Below the pieces are notes generated by a model. It was not told where the DNA came from. It did no database searches and saw only the letters and a program-made list of their open reading frames with translations. The translations under genes were made by a program, and so were the position numbers. Below, one piece after another: positions 5,995 to 9,374 of a DNA stretch of 9,374 nt (position 1 is the stretch's first letter; each line of letters opens with the position of its first letter). The stretch comes from an uncultured Collinsella sp. GTDB lineage: Bacteria > Actinomycetota > Coriobacteriia > Coriobacteriales > Coriobacteriaceae. Location of the stretch: positions 1-9,374 of the forward strand of contig CAAENB010000076.1 in NCBI GenBank assembly GCA_900757235.1, given 5' to 3'.

Positions 5995-6844
5995 GTTTGA
6001 GTTCAACAAGGGCAAGATGGTCCCGTATCCTTCTGGCGCCATCGTTCCCGACCGCGACCTGGGCCAGCGCCCGGCGCTCGAGTGCATCCACTTGGGCATT
6101 GAATTCGGCGGCCTTAAGGCAGTCGATGACTTTAGCCTGACCATCGGCAAGACTGAGATCGCCGGTCTTATCGGCCCCAACGGTGCCGGCAAGACCACGG
6201 TCTTCAACCTGCTCACCAAGGTGTACCAGCCTACGCACGGCACCATCCTGCTCGACGGTGAGGACACCTCGGGCAAGTCGGTCTATCAGGTCAACCGCAT
6301 GGGCATCGCCCGTACTTTCCAAAACATCCGCTTGTTCAACACTATGACGGTGGAGGACAACGTTAAGGTCGGTCTGCACAACCAGGAGCGCTACTCCGGT
6401 TTTGAGGGCGTGCTGCGTCTGCCGACGTATTGGAAGCACGAGAAGGCCGCCCATGAGCGCGCCATGGAGCTGCTCTCCATCTTTGATATGGAGCATCTGG
6501 CAAACGAACAGGCCGGCTCGCTGCCTTACGGCGCTCAGCGCCGCCTGGAGATCGTCCGCGCGCTTGCCACCAACCCCAAGCTGCTGCTGCTCGACGAGCC
6601 TGCCGCCGGCATGAACCCGTCCGAGACCGCGGAGCTCATGGAGAACATCGTTAAGATTCGCGACACCTTTGGCATTGCCATCATGCTCATTGAGCACGAC
6701 ATGTCGCTCGTCATGAACATCTGCGAGGGCATCTGCGTGCTCAACTTTGGTAAGGTCATCGCCAAGGGCACGGCCGAGGAGATCCAGAACAACGACGCTG
6801 TTATTGAGGCGTATCTGGGCAAGCAGGATAAGGGGGAGAACTAA
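5984..6844 (+). CDS. livG: Branched-chain amino acid ABC transporter ATP-binding protein LivG
   Basis: This is one of the two nucleotide-binding subunits that power uptake, 286 aa. The start ATG at 5984 has an excellent AAGGAGGTGG 5-6 bases upstream of the spacer end, inside livM. A farther in-frame ATG at 5957 lacks such a site. Motifs are Walker A GPNGAGKT (64-71), the Q-loop TFQNIRLF (111-118, Q113), the signature region LPYGAQRRLEI (180-190) replacing LSGGQ as is usual for LivG, Walker B LLLLDEPAAGMNP (200-212, D204 and E205) and the switch histidine in IEHD (H238). The ABC domain starts near residue 32, so about 25 extra residues precede it compared with E. coli LivG. The gene overlaps livM by 11 bp, and livF begins right after its stop. 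Confidence 0.95.
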   Translation: MPSKFEFNKGKMVPYPSGAIVPDRDLGQRPALECIHLGIEFGGLKAVDDFSLTIGKTEIAGLIGPNGAGKTTVFNLLTKVYQPTHGTILLDGEDTSGKSVYQVNRMGIARTFQNIRLFNTMTVEDNVKVGLHNQERYSGFEGVLRLPTYWKHEKAAHERAMELLSIFDMEHLANEQAGSLPYGAQRRLEIVRALATNPKLLLLDEPAAGMNPSETAELMENIVKIRDTFGIAIMLIEHDMSLVMNICEGICVLNFGKVIAKGTAEEIQNNDAVIEAYLGKQDKGEN

Positions 6845-7558
6845 ATGGCAGAGCCGATGCTTTCCGTCTACAACATCAACGTCTGGTACGGCGCCATCCA
6901 CGCCATCAAGGACATCTCCTTTAACGTCAACGAGGGCGAGATCGTGGCCCTGATCGGCGCGAACGGCGCCGGTAAGTCCACGACGCTTAAAACCGTCTCG
7001 GGCCTGCTGCGTTCCAAGACCGGCTCCATCAAGTTTATGGGCGAGGACATTACCCATACGCCTGCCGATAAACTGGTGGGCAAGGGCCTGGCCCAGGTTC
7101 CCGAGGGCCGTCGCGCCTTTTTGCAGATGACGGTCGAGGAGAACCTGGAGATGGGCGCCTACACGCAGCCCAAGTCCACGGTGGCTCCGGGCCTGGAGCG
7201 CGTCTATGAGCAGTTCCCTCGCCTTAAGGAGCGCCGTCGCCAGGTCGCCGGCACCCTTTCGGGCGGCGAGCAGCAGATGCTCGTTATGGGGCGCGCCCTT
7301 ATGAGTAACCCCAAGCTGCTCATGCTCGACGAGCCTTCCATGGGCCTGGCGCCGATTCTGATTGAGCAGATCTTCCAGATCGTCGAGGACCTGCATAAAG
7401 CCGGTACCACGGTGCTCCTGGTCGAGCAGAACGCGCAGATGGCGCTCTCGATCGCCACGCGCGGCTACGTGCTCGAGACCGGCAAGATCACCATGACCGG
7501 CACCGGCCAAGAGCTGCTGCACGACGACAACGTCCGCAAAGCTTACTTAGGCGGTTAG
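6845..7558 (+). CDS. livF: Branched-chain amino acid ABC transporter ATP-binding protein LivF
   Basis: This is the second ATPase subunit, 237 aa, the usual LivF length. The start ATG touches the livG stop codon, and AGGGGGAG sits in the end of livG, indicating coupled translation. Motifs are Walker A GANGAGKST (38-46), the Q-loop QVPEGRRAF (84-92), the ABC signature LSGGEQQ (138-144), Walker B LLMLDEPSMGLAP (158-170, D162 and E163) and VEQNAQ (193-198) in the switch region. The family normally has glutamine there where other ABC ATPases have histidine, so this is not a defect. It is the last gene of the liv operon and is followed by a hairpin and an intrinsic terminator. Confidence 0.96.
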   Translation: MAEPMLSVYNINVWYGAIHAIKDISFNVNEGEIVALIGANGAGKSTTLKTVSGLLRSKTGSIKFMGEDITHTPADKLVGKGLAQVPEGRRAFLQMTVEENLEMGAYTQPKSTVAPGLERVYEQFPRLKERRRQVAGTLSGGEQQMLVMGRALMSNPKLLMLDEPSMGLAPILIEQIFQIVEDLHKAGTTVLLVEQNAQMALSIATRGYVLETGKITMTGTGQELLHDDNVRKAYLGG

Positions 7559-7560
7559 GC

Positions 7561-7589
7561 GGTTCCGCCGTTCTACCGAACGGCGGACC
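7561..7589 (+). other. Hairpin immediately after livF
   Basis: TCCGCCGTTC (7564-7573) and GAACGGCGGA (7578-7587) form a perfect 10-bp stem with loop TACC. Two more G-C pairs form beyond a bulged T. There is no T-run, so it is probably a 3'-end stabilising structure upstream of the true terminator. Confidence 0.55.
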
Positions 7590-7630
7590 AGTCGACGCTG
7601 CGCGGGCGCCAGAGCGACAACTTGTCATTC

Positions 7631-7672
7631 AAAGAGGGCGGCATGACCAGAAGGTCTATGCCGTCCTCTTTT
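7631..7672 (+). terminator. Intrinsic terminator of the liv operon
   Basis: The arms 7631-7648 (AAAGAGGGCGGCATGACC) and 7653-7671 pair over about 18 bp, with one bulged T, G-T pairs tolerated and an AGAA loop. The 3' arm ends in CCTCTTTT. This is a classical hairpin plus T-run and marks the end of the plus-strand operon. Confidence 0.85.
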
Positions 7673-7751
7673 CATGCCAATTTGTTCGCTCTGGTGCCCG
7701 CTCGCTGTCCGTCCTCTGCTTGCGGCGTTGCTTTGGTTCTGGCATTTGGGG

Positions 7752-7807
7752 TAGTCGCTGGGGACGTTCTTGAATGACTAGTCGTTTAAGAACGTCCCCA
7801 GCGACTA
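7752..7807. repeat. 56-bp palindromic dispersed repeat, copy 1
   Basis: The left arm TAGTCGCTGGGGACGTTCTT (7752-7771) and the right arm 7788-7807 are perfect reverse complements over 20 bp. The 16-base centre (7772-7787) contains the palindrome GACTAGTC flanked by GAAT and GTTT. In a plus-strand transcript these flanks still pair through G-U pairs; in a minus-strand transcript they would give A-C mismatches. A second copy lies at 9335-9374. No T-run follows, so this is not a simple terminator. It resembles REP-like or MITE-like intergenic palindromes; the family is not identified. The stretch 7559-7887 holds no convincing gene, only this element, the two hairpins before it and the G-tract after it. 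Confidence 0.85.
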
Positions 7808-7811
7808 GGTC

Positions 7812-7841
7812 AAAAGGCTCCGAGCGCGGCGTGCTCATGCC
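7812..7841 (-). terminator. Possible weak terminator of the padR operon
   Basis: Read on the minus strand, GGC-AT-GAGC and GCTC-GGA-GCC form a stem with a small internal loop. It is followed by TTTT (plus-strand AAAA, 7812-7815). It lies downstream of the short membrane-protein ORF. The imperfect stem makes this tentative. Confidence 0.3.
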
Positions 7842-7859
7842 CGTCGTGGTGCGCCCGAA

Positions 7860-7868
7860 GGGGGGGGG
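7860..7868. repeat. Homopolymer tract of nine G
   Basis: Nine consecutive G on the plus strand (C on the minus strand) begin 20 bases beyond the stop codon of the short membrane ORF, on its 3' side. Such tracts are prone to slippage or to assembly error. If the ORF once continued through here, length changes would alter its frame. Confidence 0.8.
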
Positions 7869-7887
7869 ACGGCTGCTACGAGCTCGA

Positions 7888-8151
7888 TCATTTGCGAGGA
7901 GAAGACGAACCAGTCGTTGCAGATCCAATATGGATCTCGCCGACCTCGGCAAGCTGCTCGATGAGTGGAAGCCCTGTCGGGTCGTCTATTTCAACACCAC
8001 CCAGAATGATGGTGTCATCGCGCAGGTCGATCTGCGTGTTGAGCACAGCGAGGTTAAAGCCGGAGGCCACAAATCCGATAGCAGCCAGGACGAGCCCCGT
8101 GGCAACAAGCCCACCCGCTACGGCAAGGTAAATCCTTTTTACGCTGGACAT
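7888..8151 (-). CDS. Small membrane-anchored protein, third gene of the padR operon, possibly truncated
   Basis: This 87-aa ORF of unrecognised family has a strong translation start: AAGGAG with a 7-base spacer before the ATG at 8149-8151, and only 14 bases after the DUF1700 stop. The N-terminus has a short basic stretch (MSSVKR) and one membrane helix (about 8-30, YLAVAGGLVATGLVLAAIGF). A hydrophilic tail follows with IDLRDDTIILGGVEIDD. The protein stops in a serine-rich end. In PadR-DUF1700 operons the third gene is often a longer membrane-anchored DUF4097-type protein of a few hundred residues. The N-terminal helix and operon position would fit such a protein cut short, just before a G9 tract and a 56-bp palindrome. 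Whether it is a fragment or a genuine small protein cannot be settled here. Confidence 0.6.
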   Translation of the reverse strand: MSSVKRIYLAVAGGLVATGLVLAAIGFVASGFNLAVLNTQIDLRDDTIILGGVEIDDPTGLPLIEQLAEVGEIHIGSATTGSSSPRK

Positions 8152-8165
8152 GTTTGCACTCCTTC

Positions 8166-8798
8166 CTATGCCGTGAGCGGCGCCGCTTCGGCGCCCATGC
8201 GGCTCTTATTGCCTCGATCTTTCCAGAAGGGCGAAACGGCTTTCTTCGCCCAAAGGGCAGAGAGGCGCGCGATCTGCTTGGACGCCGTCCAGGCGCCGGC
8301 TCCCGTGAGGAGCGCCACACCGATGGAAGCGAATCCCATTCCCATCGAGGCCAAAACGTACGGAACATGCCCGATAATGATGCCGTCCAAGGCGAACAGG
8401 AGCCCTACCAGGCCCGCGCCCCCGAATGCCGCGGCCACGATCCACACGCAGAGCGCAAGAACCCAAATACAGATGTAGACTGCAGCGGCAACGGCGACGA
8501 ACGCGAGCAGCAGCGGAATCCATACCGGAGAGCCCACGATGGCGAGCGCCCATAGAAGTGCCGTGCTCTTGCGCTTGGTCCTCGCGATCGCGCGCGGCAC
8601 GGCGGGCAGTTCGTCGAGCGTTGCCTCGGCGACCTCACCGGGCGTGCCCATGGCGGCCACAGCCTCGGCCTCCGTCATGCCGTCCTCCATACGGTCGGCG
8701 ATGGCCTCCGCGTAGAACTCCTGCGTTTCCTTTACCTGATCTGCCGGCAGGCAGGCCAGAAGCTCGCCCAGCCGGTTCAAGAACTCATCGCGCGTCAT
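8166..8798 (-). CDS. DUF1700/HAAS-domain membrane protein
   Basis: This 210-aa protein has an N-terminal HAAS/DUF1700 domain (about 1-65: MTRDEFLNRLGELLACLPAD, then the QEFYAEAIADRMEDGMTEAE region and MGTPGEVAEATL). A basic linker (72-78) follows, then a long hydrophobic region (about 79-170) compatible with four membrane segments, and a charged C-terminal tail. Proteins of this family are typically encoded next to PadR-like regulators and are thought to act in membrane-linked control; the biochemical role is not established. The start codon lies inside the end of padR (14-bp overlap). GGAGGGGG upstream within padR supplies the ribosome binding site, so the two are translationally coupled. 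The long antisense ORFs on the plus strand here are shadows. Confidence 0.85.
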   Translation of the reverse strand: MTRDEFLNRLGELLACLPADQVKETQEFYAEAIADRMEDGMTEAEAVAAMGTPGEVAEATLDELPAVPRAIARTKRKSTALLWALAIVGSPVWIPLLLAFVAVAAAVYICIWVLALCVWIVAAAFGGAGLVGLLFALDGIIIGHVPYVLASMGMGFASIGVALLTGAGAWTASKQIARLSALWAKKAVSPFWKDRGNKSRMGAEAAPLTA

Positions 8799-9105
8799 GG
8801 TGCGCCCCCTCCACGTAACGGTAGATCTCCTGCACGGATGGCCATTCGGCGAGGAACTCGGCGATACGCTCGCGCCCGGCGTCCGTGATGCGGTAGTACC
8901 TCCGCAGCCGCCCGTTGTGCTCGGCGGAGCGCGCGGTGATGCAGCCCGCCTTCTCCAGGCGCTTGAGCAACGGATAGAGCGTGGATTCCGTGAGCCCCAT
9001 ACTCGCGGGCACGTCCTTCACGATCTGATAGCCGTAGGATTCCTCGCCCGAGACGGCCGCGAGCACGCAGGCCTCGAGGAAGCCGCGCTTCATCTGTGCC
9101 TCCAT
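8785..9105 (-). CDS. PadR-family transcriptional regulator
   Basis: This 106-aa winged-helix DNA-binding protein is the normal size for the short PadR subfamily. The start at 9105 follows AAAGGAGGTG with near-ideal spacing. Upstream in-frame codons would extend into the promoter. Motifs are MKRGFLEACVLAAV (5-18), YGYQIVKDV (24-32), the recognition-helix region TESTLYPLLKRLEKAGCI (39-56), and the wing RRYYRITDAGRE (68-79). A C-terminal helix (81-100) probably dimerises. It is the first gene of a minus-strand operon with the DUF1700 gene. PadR proteins usually repress their own operon and respond to small molecules or membrane stress; the effector here is unknown. A dyad overlapping the -10 region is a good autoregulatory operator candidate. 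Confidence 0.92.
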   Translation of the reverse strand: MEAQMKRGFLEACVLAAVSGEESYGYQIVKDVPASMGLTESTLYPLLKRLEKAGCITARSAEHNGRLRRYYRITDAGRERIAEFLAEWPSVQEIYRYVEGAHHDAR

Positions 9106-9141
9106 CCGCACACCTCCTTTCGTAGTATACTGTGTAACACC

Positions 9142-9160
9142 TACTATATGACACATAGTA
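9142..9160. promoter_or_regulatory. Candidate PadR operator dyad
   Basis: TACTAT (9142-9147), 7 bases, ATAGTA (9155-9160) is a perfect inverted repeat. It overlaps the -10 hexamer and the spacer of the padR promoter. A further related half-site, AGTATAC, is at 9124-9130. Position and symmetry fit autorepression by the PadR protein. Confidence 0.55.
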
Positions 9161-9171
9161 TATGATGTCAA
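9143..9171 (-). promoter_or_regulatory. Promoter of the padR-DUF1700 operon
   Basis: On the minus strand a perfect -35 TTGACA (plus-strand 9166-9171) is followed after exactly 17 bases by the -10 TATAGT (plus-strand 9143-9148). This is about 38 bases upstream of the padR start codon. It is the best vegetative-sigma promoter in the window. Confidence 0.8.
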
Positions 9172-9315
9172 CAGTTGTCGTATAGGGAGTCCGGTCTGTC
9201 TATCTCCGGTATAGCGACGAGTGTCGGTTGACGCATCGCGCGAAACACCAACCAGTGCTCCTTTGATGCAACTCTCATTCGACCACATTTCTGAGCAGCT
9301 ACCTTCCCGCACCAA

Positions 9316-9330
9316 AGGGTGCCTGACCCT
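9316..9330. repeat. Small AGGGT/ACCCT hairpin beside palindrome copy 2
   Basis: AGGGT (9316-9320) and ACCCT (9326-9330) form a 5-bp stem with loop GCCTG, four bases before the second palindrome copy. It resembles REP-like intergenic hairpins. It is not present beside copy 1. The stretch 9172-9315 upstream shows no convincing gene or promoter. Confidence 0.35.
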
Positions 9331-9334
9331 GGGA

Positions 9335-9374
9335 TAGTCGTTGGGGACGTTCTTGAATGACTAGTCGTTTAAGA
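9335..9374. repeat. 56-bp palindromic dispersed repeat, copy 2 (cut by window end)
   Basis: The first 40 bases of the element are present and match copy 1 (7752-7791) at 39 of 40 positions; the seventh base is T instead of C. The centre (GAAT-GACTAGTC-GTTT) is identical and in the same orientation as copy 1. The remaining right arm lies beyond the window. Confidence 0.85.

Noticed and set aside
4000..6276. Very long open frame (758 codons) on the minus strand across livH, livM and livG
   Set aside because: It is antisense to clearly identified genes and is an artefact of GC-rich third positions. The translation is low-complexity, rich in D, G, H and R, with no recognisable domain and no ribosome binding site.
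7193..7450. Glutamine instead of histidine in the LivF switch region as a possible defect
   Set aside because: VEQN is the usual form in LivF proteins, so this is a family trait and not a loss of function.
7752..7807. Palindrome as a bidirectional terminator for the liv and padR operons
   Set aside because: Neither side has a T-run directly after the stem, and the liv operon already has a strong terminator at 7631-7672. Not excluded, but not the best explanation.
7656..7952. Minus-strand open frame of 98 codons spanning the G-tract, palindrome and liv terminator
   Set aside because: It reads through three structural elements, is rich in arginine and proline, and has no credible start. It is better explained as chance.
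7774..8478. Plus-strand open frame of 234 codons starting inside the palindrome
   Set aside because: It is antisense to the DUF1700 gene and the short membrane gene, both with good ribosome binding sites, and starts within a repeat. No protein family is recognisable.
7752..9374. CRISPR-like array from the repeated palindrome
   Set aside because: Only two copies, 1.5 kb apart, with genes between them; no regular spacers and no cas genes.

Overview
The window looks like part of a chromosome from a GC-rich anaerobic actinobacterium of the class Coriobacteriia, most likely Collinsella. This rests on the GC-rich third codon positions, strong GGAGG-type ribosome binding sites, Tat-plus-lipobox signal peptides on the binding proteins, and general recognition of the proteins. 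No 16S rRNA or other species marker is present, so the genus is an inference.

Left part (1-1008, minus strand): the N-terminal 336 codons of homoserine dehydrogenase (hom), cut by the window edge. Homoserine is the branch point to threonine, isoleucine and methionine. A 250-bp divergent intergenic region (1009-1258) separates it from a plus-strand branched-chain amino acid ABC transporter locus.

Middle (1259-7558, plus strand): a complete liv locus in the order livK1, livK2, livH, livM, livG, livF. It has two closely related lipoprotein binding proteins (388 and 395 aa), two permeases (293 and 362 aa) and two ATPases (286 and 237 aa). The binding proteins are separated from each other by a 271-bp AT-rich regulatory gap, and from the permeases by two tandem hairpins. 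The last four genes abut or overlap and look translationally coupled. A strong hairpin plus T-run terminator at 7631-7672 closes the operon. A TGGAAAC-type motif recurs upstream of livK1, livK2 and livH.

Right part (7673-9374): an accessory-looking region on the minus strand with a three-gene operon. It encodes a PadR-family repressor, a DUF1700/HAAS membrane protein that overlaps it by 14 bp, and a short 87-codon membrane protein that may be the remnant of a longer third gene. The promoter is nearly consensus and overlaps a dyad. The operon is bracketed by two copies, in the same orientation, of a striking 56-bp palindrome with perfect 20-bp arms. The second copy runs off the window edge. 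This dispersed palindrome is the most interesting non-coding signal seen here.
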